A DNA stretch of 64,000 nucleotides from contig PYIZ01000052.1 in the NCBI GenBank assembly GCA_003635265.1, positions 124,001 through 188,000 of the forward strand, read 5' to 3'. Made by a program: the position numbers and the translations under genes. The notes beneath the pieces were generated by a model. That model worked only from the letters and a program-made list of their open reading frames with translations, did no database searches and was not told where the DNA came from. Positions 1-7,744 of the stretch are shown in pieces. The stretch comes from Candidatus Poribacteria bacterium. Its GTDB lineage: Bacteria > Poribacteria > WGA-4E > PCPOR2b. Position 1 is the first letter of the stretch. The number at the start of each line of letters is the position of its first letter.

Positions 1-2
1 TG

Positions 3-1226
3 CAGGATGACGGTACAACGATTCGGACCTTTGCGCCTGACCCGGAGGTATACAAATCGTTCGGGGTGAGTCCGCCACCGGAAGCACCACGCGATTTGGA
101 GAAAGAGAAACAGCTGCACGCTATGTTAGACGATGCCGCTTCGCGCGATTGGCATATTATGACCTTCAGCGTTCCCGGCGGCGGTGGGACGCGACCGTTG
201 GAGGAGGATCCTTATGGCGCAGTGGGATTTGCCGCAAGCGTTCAGGATACAATGAATGCCTATCCTCAAGCGCACGGTGTTATCATTGATGGTCCGGGGG
301 AGCAGCATTACGAATTAGCTTTCCATCACGGCGGAGAGCTGCTCGAGATCCGTGATCATGAGCGACATCGTTTCGCGGCTTTAGGAAAGGATATCCCACG
401 CTTGGAACGAGGTATTGCACACTTGTGGGAACGGCTTCACAATCTGACGCCGTCTCTGGTACGATATCATGCACCGGGTGGGCTGCTGGCAGCGTTGACA
501 CTGTTTGATATCAACGAAGATGCCCTCTACTGGTTGCGGAGCCGTCAGGAAACTGCATTGGGTTATATGCAGACTGTACGCGCCCAACTCGACCAACTGG
601 ACCGCAAAGTGGAATTGGGCGGTATCCCGCGCACGGCGACCTTTTCTTCGCTTACTGGACAGAACTATCAACAGATGGGATCGCTTTTCGATTATATCTT
701 CCCCAAGCACTACTTCTGGCACCGGGGCTTCGATGGGATGTACGGAACGATTGCACGTTGGGTCCAGATACTTTCTGAGTGGAGTCCTACATTGACCGAA
801 GAAGATTGCTTTGCAGTAGTAAAGTCGTTGTTTGGTATTGAATTGCCGGGCGTTCACTCGCTGATGGATATGGAGATGGGGTTCCCGGAGGAGTTCTTTT
901 CAGAGGTTGTGTGGAGCGAAACTGAACGTGCGTTGGAGGCTATCGGAGACAATGATAAAGTGGTCGCTTGGGTATCTACGGGACGCAGCCCGCATGCCGG
1001 CGACGCAATGACAGCAAGAGATCTCCACAACATCCTGACAACCTCCCAAAGGGCAGGTCTGAAACGATTTCTGTTTCACCCCGATCCAGACCTTGGCGCG
1101 GCGGAATGGCGGGTGATTTCGGGGTTGTGCGGGAATTTGTGGCGGGAGGATCCCAGCGGATATTGGCCCTCTGACACCCAGAAACCAGATACGTTCAGCG
1201 GCGGCAGAAAACCTTCTCGTTCATAG
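3..1226 (+). CDS. Hypothetical protein, 5' end outside window
   Basis: The reading frame is open from the first complete codon at position 3 to the TAG ending at 1226, so the gene almost certainly starts upstream; the GTG at 66 is only the first start codon inside the window. About 407 residues are visible. I do not recognise the family. The protein is soluble-looking, with no membrane segment. It is rich in Trp, His, Asp and Glu and has blocks such as HIMTFSVPGGGG near the start, HGVIIDGPGEQHYEL, and FPKHYFWHRGFDGMYG in the middle. That pattern is reminiscent of sugar-acting TIM-barrel proteins, which would fit the sugar oxidoreductase downstream, but this is a guess from composition and context only. 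Confidence 0.7.
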   Translation, partial: QDDGTTIRTFAPDPEVYKSFGVSPPPEAPRDLEKEKQLHAMLDDAASRDWHIMTFSVPGGGGTRPLEEDPYGAVGFAASVQDTMNAYPQAHGVIIDGPGEQHYELAFHHGGELLEIRDHERHRFAALGKDIPRLERGIAHLWERLHNLTPSLVRYHAPGGLLAALTLFDINEDALYWLRSRQETALGYMQTVRAQLDQLDRKVELGGIPRTATFSSLTGQNYQQMGSLFDYIFPKHYFWHRGFDGMYGTIARWVQILSEWSPTLTEEDCFAVVKSLFGIELPGVHSLMDMEMGFPEEFFSEVVWSETERALEAIGDNDKVVAWVSTGRSPHAGDAMTARDLHNILTTSQRAGLKRFLFHPDPDLGAAEWRVISGLCGNLWREDPSGYWPSDTQKPDTFSGGRKPSRS

Positions 1227-1257
1227 TGAACAGTGCAAAGAAACTGAGTTTGGGGTA

Positions 1258-1285
1258 GTAAGGAACAACGATCGTTGTTCCCTAC
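1258..1285. repeat. 28-bp near-perfect palindrome
   Basis: The half-site GTAAGGAACAACGA is followed by its reverse complement with one mismatch. It has the same length and GGAAC/GTTCC core as the two perfect palindromes at 26595 and 31002, so it is probably a diverged member of that family. It lies between two plus-strand genes and could act as a terminator or cruciform; no T-run follows. Confidence 0.75.
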
Positions 1286-1363
1286 AGTTTCTCTGAGTTG
1301 TTCTGCACTTTCTTCTGGCATGAACCTCCTTATTTTTGGGGACGAAGGAGTTGTATTAGGAAA

Positions 1364-2449
1364 ATGAAAAAATACAGAGTTGCGGTTGTCGGAGGGGCGG
1401 GAACTTGGGGCAGCAGGTATTTACACGCCTATGCCAACCATCCAGCCTGCGAAATCGTCGCACTAGTTGACCGCGCCAGAAACCGCCGAGATGCCTTCGC
1501 TGACCGATACGGGGTTGAAACTGTCTTTGATACATTGGAGGACCTGTTAGCGCGAGAAGTTCCCGACATCGTTTCGGCGATTCTTCCGACATCGCACAAT
1601 CCTGACACAGTAATTGCCTGCGCGGAGGTTGGTGTCAAGGTGGTCTCATGCGAAAAACCGATAGCGGTTGAATTGTCTCAGGCGGATGCGATGGTGCGTA
1701 TTTGTCGTGAGCGAGGCACCGTTTTCAGCTGTGGTAGCGTCTATTCAGGCGTTCCGTATCTGTTAGAGGCAATTGATTGGATTGCTGCTGGTAACATCGG
1801 GAAACTCACCGCTGCTGCTATTCCGAGTGGATTGCCACGTGAAGTATCGGGTGGAGGCTGCGTTCAACTGACGCTGCTTCCGTTGCTCACCGGTATGGAG
1901 GTAGAATGGGTGGAAGGATGGACGTTACCGCCGGACTTGGACTGGATGCCGCCGGTTGATGTTTCTGCGTCGGAGATTGACTGTCCCGCCTATGGTCGTC
2001 TTGGGTTATCAGGAGGTGTTGTCTGTGAGATTCCTGTGCCGTCGGAGCAAGGTGGGTCTTGCCCGGTTGCAGTCACAGGGGAGAATGGACAGATATGGAT
2101 TACGGGTTCCAGACCTGTGTTTATCCAAGGAAGTGGTGCAGCTTCGACTCCGGTCTATCCTGATTTTCTTGACATCCCTCCACCTGACGACTTCTTTACG
2201 CGGCGGATTGAGTGGCTCATGCAGGCGTTTGATACGGGTCAGGATGTGCTGGATAGTGGGCATAGATATCACCAAGCGTTGGAAATTGCGATTGCGCTGA
2301 AACAATCTGCCCAATGCGGGCACCGACGAATTTCTTTGCCGTTGGGAGACCGCTCCTTGCGGATAGTTCCGCATCCCTATCGACTGTTGGGGGGTGATGT
2401 GGCAGGTTGGGAGAGCATCGGTTATACGGGTCCGCCAAACGCTGAGTAG
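1364..2449 (+). CDS. Gfo/Idh/MocA family oxidoreductase
   Basis: NAD(P)-dependent sugar or cyclitol dehydrogenase of the Gfo/Idh/MocA superfamily, 361 aa. The N-terminal Rossmann fold begins at the start codon (KKYRVAVVGGAGTWGSR, a GxGxxG-type loop), and the family signature EKP occurs in CEKPIAVELSQADAM. The C-terminal half should form the substrate-binding alpha/beta domain. I chose the ATG at 1364 because the Rossmann strand starts there and an AGGA lies just upstream; an in-frame extension to 1298 adds 22 residues with no fold logic. The substrate cannot be told from sequence. It is one of four such genes in the window, none in an obvious operon with another. Confidence 0.9.
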   Translation: MKKYRVAVVGGAGTWGSRYLHAYANHPACEIVALVDRARNRRDAFADRYGVETVFDTLEDLLAREVPDIVSAILPTSHNPDTVIACAEVGVKVVSCEKPIAVELSQADAMVRICRERGTVFSCGSVYSGVPYLLEAIDWIAAGNIGKLTAAAIPSGLPREVSGGGCVQLTLLPLLTGMEVEWVEGWTLPPDLDWMPPVDVSASEIDCPAYGRLGLSGGVVCEIPVPSEQGGSCPVAVTGENGQIWITGSRPVFIQGSGAASTPVYPDFLDIPPPDDFFTRRIEWLMQAFDTGQDVLDSGHRYHQALEIAIALKQSAQCGHRRISLPLGDRSLRIVPHPYRLLGGDVAGWESIGYTGPPNAE

Positions 2450-2462
2450 ATTTATGGAATGG

Positions 2463-2500
2463 GTGTTGGGGTTCAGAGTGCTCGTTCAACCTAACCTACA
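2463..2500. repeat. Interspersed GTTGGG...CCAAC repeat
   Basis: Resembles 14316-14353: both have GTGTTGGG, then TTCA, a short variable part, then GTTCAACC and AACCTACA. The arms GTTGGGTT and AACCCAAC can pair in the second copy. Intergenic, no coding content. Confidence 0.55.
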
Positions 2501-2563
2501 GACTGATATAGTTGTCTGAACCAAGATATTCTGGATTGAAGAATTAACAGGATAAGAACTACT

Positions 2564-3209
2564 ATGAAATACTCGCTTTCCCATCTTCCCGTTTTCCCGT
2601 TTCCTCGCTTTCTTGGTCGCGGCAATCCTTTTCATAGCAGAACCGCCAGATAGCCCAGAAAATCAACGATGGATGCGGGTTATCACTACCCTCAGCCTCA
2701 CCCATTCCGATGGCTATGTCATGTATACGACCGGCTGGGGCGCGGTAAAGGTTTGTCCTGAGTGTCCATACCCGTGGGGACCGGGGCATGAACATATATG
2801 GTACGACTTCTGGGACGCCGACCTCGGTCAGCCTGTCGGTCCTAAGGTTCAATACCAACAAAACATCGAGGACTCGTTCAACGGATTGTTCATCCGTGAG
2901 TTCACAAACGGCTGGGCGGTCTACAACCGAAGCGGCAAACCCCAAACTATCACACTCCCTGCGTCTGCTACCCCTGTCTCTGATAGAGGAAATAACGCTG
3001 CGTCCCAGACCCATCTGCTACCCGACCTCGACGGTGAAATCTATCTCAAAATCCCTAGCCCTTACGATCTCAATCGTGACGGTACTATCAATGTCCTTGA
3101 CCTACTCCTTGTCTCTAAACACTTCGGCACCGCTGACGGCGATGTCAACGGTGATGGCACAACCAACTTCCTTGACCTAACTCTTGTCGTCCAGCAATTC
3201 AACCAATAG
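2564..3209 (+). pseudogene. Decayed secreted glycoside-hydrolase-like protein with C-terminal dockerin
   Basis: The ATG at 2564 opens a signal-peptide-like start (MKYSLSHLPVFPFPRF) but hits a stop. The hydrophobic core (AFLVAAILFIAEP) and the rest of the protein are in another frame, open from about 2613 (TTG) to 3209. One frameshift in the pyrimidine-rich stretch around 2590-2612 would join them. The mature part begins abruptly with what looks like the C-terminal end of a glycosidase-like domain (WYDFWDADLGQPVG, FIREFTNGWAVYNRSG), so a large internal deletion is likely. It ends in a type I dockerin with two calcium loops (DLNRDGTINVLDL and DVNGDGTTNFLDL). I infer a broken remnant; expression of the 2613 frame cannot be excluded. 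Confidence 0.6.
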
Positions 3210-3242
3210 AACAACCTTTTTTATCGTTCCACCCCTGAAATC

Positions 3243-3251
3243 TGATATAAT
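3243..3251 (+). promoter_or_regulatory. Extended -10 promoter for toxin-antitoxin pair
   Basis: TGATATAAT fits the extended -10 consensus TGnTATAAT, 32 nt before the DUF433 start at 3284; there is no good -35. The same block with conserved flanks recurs at 4105-4113. Confidence 0.5.
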
Positions 3252-3283
3252 GGCTGATTAAAATGTGAAAAAGGAGAGCTATC

Positions 3284-3508
3284 ATGGCAAAGCGAATAAA
3301 TACCCATCCCGATATTTGCAATGGACGACCTATTATTGCTGGAACACGTATCCCTGTTCAAACCATCATGGAGTTTCTGGGCGCAGGCGATTCCATAGAT
3401 GAGATACTTGAAGCATATCCTGCTCTCGAAAGAGAGGACGTTTATGCCTGTATCCAATTCGCTGCCAAATTAATGGCAAATCATTACCAGATCCAAAAAA
3501 TCGCATGA
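3284..3508 (+). CDS. DUF433 family antitoxin
   Basis: A 74-aa protein of the DUF433 family, a small winged-helix-like domain commonly paired with PIN-like toxins. Typical family features are visible: an N-terminal HPDICNGRPIIAGTRIPV block, then SIDEILEAYPALEREDVYACI. By family precedent it should bind its own promoter and neutralise the downstream nuclease. An AAGGAG lies about 8 nt before the ATG. It overlaps the next gene by 4 nt (ATGA), which implies translational coupling. The pair sits between two dockerin remnants with related 3' flanks. Confidence 0.88.
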   Translation: MAKRINTHPDICNGRPIIAGTRIPVQTIMEFLGAGDSIDEILEAYPALEREDVYACIQFAAKLMANHYQIQKIA

Positions 3509-3846
3509 ACGGTTTTTTATTTGATGAAAACCTACCCGCTAACCTCCGATTCACACCTACTTTCCCCGTAATCCATGTTTCGGTTTTGGGCAAAAGCCTA
3601 AGCGATACGCAAATTTGGGAATATGCGAAGCAGAACGGTTTAGCAATTGTTACCAAGGATGCTGATTTCGCGGATCGACTTATGGTTGATACTTCTCCGC
3701 CAAAGGTTGTGCATTTACGTTTTGGCAACATGCGGCAGCACGTTTTCCAAGCGTTTTTAGCCAGTGTTTGGTCGAATATCGAAGCATTGATAGTGGATCA
3801 CAAGTTGATTGATGTATATCAGGATCGAATTGAGGCGATTCGGTAG
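3505..3846 (+). CDS. DUF5615 PIN-like toxin
   Basis: A 113-aa PIN-like protein of the DUF5615/Mut7-C type, the usual partner of DUF433. The start MNGFLFDENLPANL carries the first acidic active-site motif (FDENLP), and GLAIVTKDADFADR carries the central TKDxDF motif. By family precedent it is a metal-dependent ribonuclease that acts as a toxin. Its ATG overlaps the DUF433 stop (ATGA). The length is normal and the ORF intact, so the module is probably functional. Confidence 0.85.
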   Translation: MNGFLFDENLPANLRFTPTFPVIHVSVLGKSLSDTQIWEYAKQNGLAIVTKDADFADRLMVDTSPPKVVHLRFGNMRQHVFQAFLASVWSNIEALIVDHKLIDVYQDRIEAIR

Positions 3847-3864
3847 CTAAGGTTCTGTTGACAT

Positions 3865-4071
3865 TTGATTGAGATAAAAACTCACCTGCTCCTTGATGGC
3901 AAAATCTACCTCAAAGTCCCAAACCGTGCCGATAGCAACGGCGATGGAAGAGTTAATGTCTTGGGTTTGGTGCAGGTAGCTAACAACTGTAAAGTCGCCC
4001 CTGACCCCAACTGCGATGGTGCCGCTAACATTCTGGATTTGGTCTTTGCCGCGCAACAGTTCAGCCAATAA
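3865..4071 (+). pseudogene. Dockerin tail remnant
   Basis: 68 codons containing only the end of a dockerin protein: DGKIYLKVPNRADSN, then two calcium loops (DSNGDGRVNVL and DPNCDGAANIL) and the ending FAAQQFSQ. It resembles the end of the 2564-3209 remnant, including the bases after the stop (ACCTTTTTTA, CCCTGAAATCTGATATAATGG). The 5' part is missing and is replaced upstream by the toxin-antitoxin pair. A free 68-aa dockerin is unlikely to be functional. Confidence 0.6.
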
Positions 4072-4104
4072 AATAACCTTTTTTAGCTTTTCAGCCCTGA
4101 AATC

Positions 4105-4113
4105 TGATATAAT
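4105..4113 (+). promoter_or_regulatory. Second copy of the extended -10 element
   Basis: TGATATAAT with the same flanks as 3243-3251, behind the second dockerin remnant. No toxin-antitoxin gene follows here, so this copy may be an unused duplicate or may give a long leader for leuD. Confidence 0.35.
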
Positions 4114-4167
4114 GGACGACTAAAACGTAAAATGTGAGAAGAAGGCTCTCGCCGTGTTCCGTAATTG

Positions 4168-4194
4168 TTATACGCCTGTCGTTCCGATAGGGCT
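4168..4194. repeat. Diverged CTATACACATATCGC hairpin repeat
   Basis: TTATACGCCTGTCG followed by TTCCGATAGGGCT resembles the hairpin repeats at 11574, 14214, 24480 and 48514. It lies in the 4114-4400 gap, which holds no gene. Confidence 0.45.
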
Positions 4195-4266
4195 ATATTG
4201 GTGCATTAGTTCATTTCACAAGTCGGGGACCCCTGATTTCATTGAGGGCAGGCTCTACGCCACGAT

Positions 4267-4286
4267 CACAGATTAGGAAATCTGTG
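4267..4286. other. Intergenic stem-loop
   Basis: CACAGATT, loop AGGA, AATCTGTG gives an 8-bp perfect stem in the gap before leuD. No U-run follows, so it is not a clear terminator. Confidence 0.4.
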
Positions 4287-4400
4287 GCCACGAGAGGGTG
4301 GTTACGGCATAGGGAGCACCGGATCAGAATTCAAACCAATATGTCTATTACAAGCAACTTGCTTTAATTATAACTGATACTTTTGAAGGAGATACAAATA

Positions 4401-4991
4401 ATGGAAGCATTCAAAGAACACGTTGGACTTGCAGCACCGTTAAATCGGTTGAATGTAGACACCGATCAGATTATTCCTAAACAGTTTCTCAAACGGATTG
4501 AACGCACCGGTTTTGGACAGTTCCTGTTTTATGACTGGCGCTTTCACGATAATGGCGATCCGAATCCGGACTTTGTCCTGAATGATGCTCGCTATCAGGA
4601 AGCGAGTATTCTGGTTGCTGGGGCGAACTTTGGCTGCGGCAGTTCGCGGGAACATGCGCCGTGGGCGTTGCAACAGTACGGGTTCAAGGCGGTGATTGCG
4701 CCTTCATTCGCGGATATCTTTCGGAACAACTGCTACAAAAATGGTCTCCTGCCCATCGCGCTGCCGGACGATGTGACCGCGGATCTGATGGAACAGATCG
4801 AAGCGCAAGAAGGCTACAGATTGATGATTGATTTGGAGGCGCAGCAGGTGGTTCAGCCTGACGGGACCGCACACCCCTTTGAAATCGGTGACTTTGAGAA
4901 GCACTGTTTGCTCAATGGCTTAGATGAGATTGGCTGGACGTTGCAGTTTGATGAGCAAATTTCAGCGTATGAAGGACGCATCGGAACTTAG
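4401..4991 (+). CDS. leuD: 3-isopropylmalate dehydratase small subunit
   Basis: Small (swivel-domain) subunit of isopropylmalate isomerase, which interconverts 2- and 3-isopropylmalate in leucine synthesis; cytoplasmic partner of LeuC. It is 196 aa, the usual length. Family motifs are clear: [18 protein letters not shown] near the start, [14 protein letters not shown] with the conserved GSSRE, and [17 protein letters not shown]. The ATG at 4401 follows AAGGAG at 4386 with good spacing; a TTG at 4383 would place the ribosome site inside the gene. leuC is not adjacent in this window, so the gene is separated from its usual partner here. Confidence 0.95.
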   Translation: MEAFKEHVGLAAPLNRLNVDTDQIIPKQFLKRIERTGFGQFLFYDWRFHDNGDPNPDFVLNDARYQEASILVAGANFGCGSSREHAPWALQQYGFKAVIAPSFADIFRNNCYKNGLLPIALPDDVTADLMEQIEAQEGYRLMIDLEAQQVVQPDGTAHPFEIGDFEKHCLLNGLDEIGWTLQFDEQISAYEGRIGT

Positions 4992-5014
4992 CATAATTGG
5001 GCTGATGAGATAAT

Positions 5015-5049
5015 TATAGTAGATCTTAGAATTGATGAGACACTCCAAA
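5015..5049. repeat. Interspersed GTAGAT...GAGACACTCC repeat, copy 1
   Basis: TATAGTAGAT, AGAATT and ATGAGACACTCCAA match 42468-42502 with few differences. Intergenic in both places. Confidence 0.7.
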
Positions 5050-5051
5050 CC

Positions 5052-5072
5052 GGTGCGGTTGGAAACCGCACC
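5052..5072. other. Stem-loop GGTGCGGTT/AACCGCACC
   Basis: A perfect 9-bp stem with loop GGA, directly after the 5015 repeat and about 90 nt before copA. It could be a terminator for leuD or part of a composite repeat; no U-run follows. Confidence 0.5.
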
Positions 5073-5164
5073 TACCGGGGGGCGAAAGTGTCCATTTATT
5101 TTTTGAATTCGCCATAAAGCTAGTGTCGTGTGAATCCTCTGACGAAACGCAGGGGGAGAGCCCT

Positions 5165-7693
5165 ATGACTGAAAAACAGGTCACACTACCCATAACAGGG
5201 ATGCATTGTACAAACTGTTCAGACACTGTCGCACGTGAGTTGGGGAAACTGGATGGTGTCGCAACAGCAAATGTCAACTACGCTACCGAGAAAGCAACGA
5301 TCGCTTTCAACCCGTCTATTCTGAGTGAGAACACCATCATTGAGAGAATTAAAGACATCGGTTACGGGGTGGCGACAGGCGAGATTGAATTGCCTATCAC
5401 AGGGATGCACTGCGTCAACTGTGCGGCGACCGTCGAAAAAACACTTAACGAGATGCGACCAAGCGTTGTCTCTGCAACTGTGAACTTTGCCACAGAAAAG
5501 GCGAAGATAGTGTACCTCCCCGGTCAAGTGGCTCCTACCGATCTCATTGCTGCTATTGAAAAGGCAGGTTACGGTGTAGTCGAAGCGGCTCCCGACCGAC
5601 AATTAGCAGATGTTGAGCAGGCAACCCGCGAAGCCGAAATCGACGAACAGACGCGTAAGTTTTGGATTGGCGTTGCCTTTTCTCTCCCGCTTTTCATTTT
5701 CAGCATGGCGCGTGACTTTGCGCTGCTGGGGGCTTGGTCCCATGCCCTTTGGGGTTACTGGCTGATGTTCGTGCTTGCCACGCCGGTGCAATTTTACGTC
5801 GGCTGGGATTATTATACGGGTGGATTCAAAGCGTTACGCAACGGGGCAGCTAATATGGACGTGCTGGTTGCGATGGGGTCATCTGCTGCCTTCTTCTACA
5901 GCTTACCTGTTACCATTGCGTTGACATTGGGCAGCACTGCCTTGGGTAACCACGTCTATTTTGAAACCGCGGCGGTCATTATCACCCTGATCAAACTCGG
6001 TAAATTGCTGGAAGTCCGCGCCAAGGATCAGACAGGTGCCGCGATCAAAAAGTTGATGGGGCTGCAAGCAAAAACAGCTTGTGTGGTGCGTAACAGTGAA
6101 GAGATTGACATTCCCATCGAGCAGGTGGTCGTGGGCGACGTGGTGATCGTGCGACCGGGGGAGAGGATTCCTGTTGACGGAGTTATCATTGAGGGCGATT
6201 CCGCTGTCGACGAGAGTATGCTCACTGGAGAGAGTATACCGGTGGATAAGGGGAAGGGTGACTCAGTAATTGGTGCAACTATCAATAAGCAGGGACGACT
6301 CAAGTTTGAGGCGCATAAGGTTGGGGCAGAGACTGCGCTCGCACAGATTATTCGGCTCGTTCAAGAGGCACAAGGGAGCAAGGCGCCAATTCAGCGTCTC
6401 GCTGATCGGGTCGCAAGTGTTTTTGTTCCCGCTGTCATTGCGATAGCAGCTCTTACTCTGTTGGTTTGGTGGTTTGTCGTGGACGCAGGTTTTACGCCAT
6501 CGATGATCCGCATGGTAGCGGTGTTGGTTATCGCTTGCCCTTGCACACTTGGGCTTGCCACACCGACTGCCATTATGGTTGGCACAAGCAGAGGGGCAGA
6601 ACAGGGAATCCTTTTCAAAGATAGCAAGGCACTTGAACTCGCACATTCGCTCAATGTAGTTATCCTCGATAAAACTGGTACGATTACGACGGGTGAGCCA
6701 TCGGTGACGGATGTAGTAGTTGCGGAGGGAGACGCTCTAAGCGTTATCACCAAGGCGTCAGGGAATAGGATAGAAATAGAAGAAACGCAGAAGAGGGAAG
6801 CTGCACTCCTATGGTTGGCTGCCTCGGCGGAGCGGGGGAGCGAACACCCGATTGGTGAAGCCATCGTGCGGTCGGCACAGGCGCGTGGGTTGTCACCGGT
6901 AGAACCTTGCCAGTTTGAAGCCTTAGCCGGACATGGTGTTATCGCTCAGGTCGAAGAGCATCAGGTCGTCCTGGGCAATCTCAAGATGATGAATGAGCAG
7001 AATGTTGATCTCAACGATTTGGGAACCGAAGCGGCGAAGTTACAGGCGGGGGCGAAAAGTGTAATCTGGGTTGCTGTTGACGGCAAAGCTGCGGGACTGA
7101 TCGCTGTAGCGGATACCATCAAACCCGGTTCCAAGGAAGCCGTCGATCAGATGCACCGTCTGGGTTTGCAGGTGGTGATGGTCACCGGCGATAACCAAGC
7201 TACCGCGGAAAGTATCGGCAACGCTCTCGGAATTGACCGTATTCTCGCCGAAGTTCTGCCGGGGGCTAAGGCCGCGGAAGTGGAGAACCTACAACGAGAA
7301 ATGAAGGGGGAATCTCAAGCTATCGGAGGTGTGGCAATGGTCGGTGACGGCATTAACGACGCACCGGCATTAGCTCAAGCGGATGTGGGCATCGCCATAG
7401 GCACAGGCACGGATGTGGCGATGGAAGCGGCTGATGTCACTCTGATAAGTGGCGATCTTCGGTCTGTGCCACAAGCGATTGCCCTCAGCAAGGCGACAAT
7501 GCGCGTCATCAAGCAAAATCTGTTCTGGGCTTTTTTCTACAACGTCCTCCTCATCCCGGTGGCAGCGGGTGTGCTGCACCCGTTCACCTTCCTACCGATG
7601 ATGCTACGCGCCCTGCACCCGGTGCTGGCTGCTCTCGCCATGGCTTTTAGTAGTGTGACTGTTGTCACCAACAGCTTACGAATGAAGCGGTGA
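5165..7693 (+). CDS. copA: Copper-translocating P1B-type ATPase
   Basis: ATP-driven Cu(+) exporter of the inner membrane, 842 aa from the ATG at 5165, chosen because GGGGGAGAG lies just upstream; a GTG at 5123 is in frame but has no ribosome site. Two N-terminal heavy-metal domains carry GMHCTNC (about residues 12-18) and GMHCVNC (80-86). The core shows TGES (actuator), [11 protein letters not shown] (CPC at 458-460, the transmembrane copper site), DKTGT with the phosphorylated Asp near 502, SEHPIGEA (nucleotide-binding HP motif) and [10 protein letters not shown] near 727. All catalytic residues are present. No copper regulator or chaperone gene is adjacent. Confidence 0.96.
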   Translation: MTEKQVTLPITGMHCTNCSDTVARELGKLDGVATANVNYATEKATIAFNPSILSENTIIERIKDIGYGVATGEIELPITGMHCVNCAATVEKTLNEMRPSVVSATVNFATEKAKIVYLPGQVAPTDLIAAIEKAGYGVVEAAPDRQLADVEQATREAEIDEQTRKFWIGVAFSLPLFIFSMARDFALLGAWSHALWGYWLMFVLATPVQFYVGWDYYTGGFKALRNGAANMDVLVAMGSSAAFFYSLPVTIALTLGSTALGNHVYFETAAVIITLIKLGKLLEVRAKDQTGAAIKKLMGLQAKTACVVRNSEEIDIPIEQVVVGDVVIVRPGERIPVDGVIIEGDSAVDESMLTGESIPVDKGKGDSVIGATINKQGRLKFEAHKVGAETALAQIIRLVQEAQGSKAPIQRLADRVASVFVPAVIAIAALTLLVWWFVVDAGFTPSMIRMVAVLVIACPCTLGLATPTAIMVGTSRGAEQGILFKDSKALELAHSLNVVILDKTGTITTGEPSVTDVVVAEGDALSVITKASGNRIEIEETQKREAALLWLAASAERGSEHPIGEAIVRSAQARGLSPVEPCQFEALAGHGVIAQVEEHQVVLGNLKMMNEQNVDLNDLGTEAAKLQAGAKSVIWVAVDGKAAGLIAVADTIKPGSKEAVDQMHRLGLQVVMVTGDNQATAESIGNALGIDRILAEVLPGAKAAEVENLQREMKGESQAIGGVAMVGDGINDAPALAQADVGIAIGTGTDVAMEAADVTLISGDLRSVPQAIALSKATMRVIKQNLFWAFFYNVLLIPVAAGVLHPFTFLPMMLRALHPVLAALAMAFSSVTVVTNSLRMKR

Positions 7694-7744
7694 TTGGTGA
7701 TTGATTTGCCTTTGCGAAAGTTCAATTCCACCAGGAAAAGCCCG

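Noticed and set aside
4114..4400. tRNA or riboswitch before leuD
   Set aside because: The CACAGATT hairpin is isolated; there is no T-loop sequence and no T-box or leucine-leader features.
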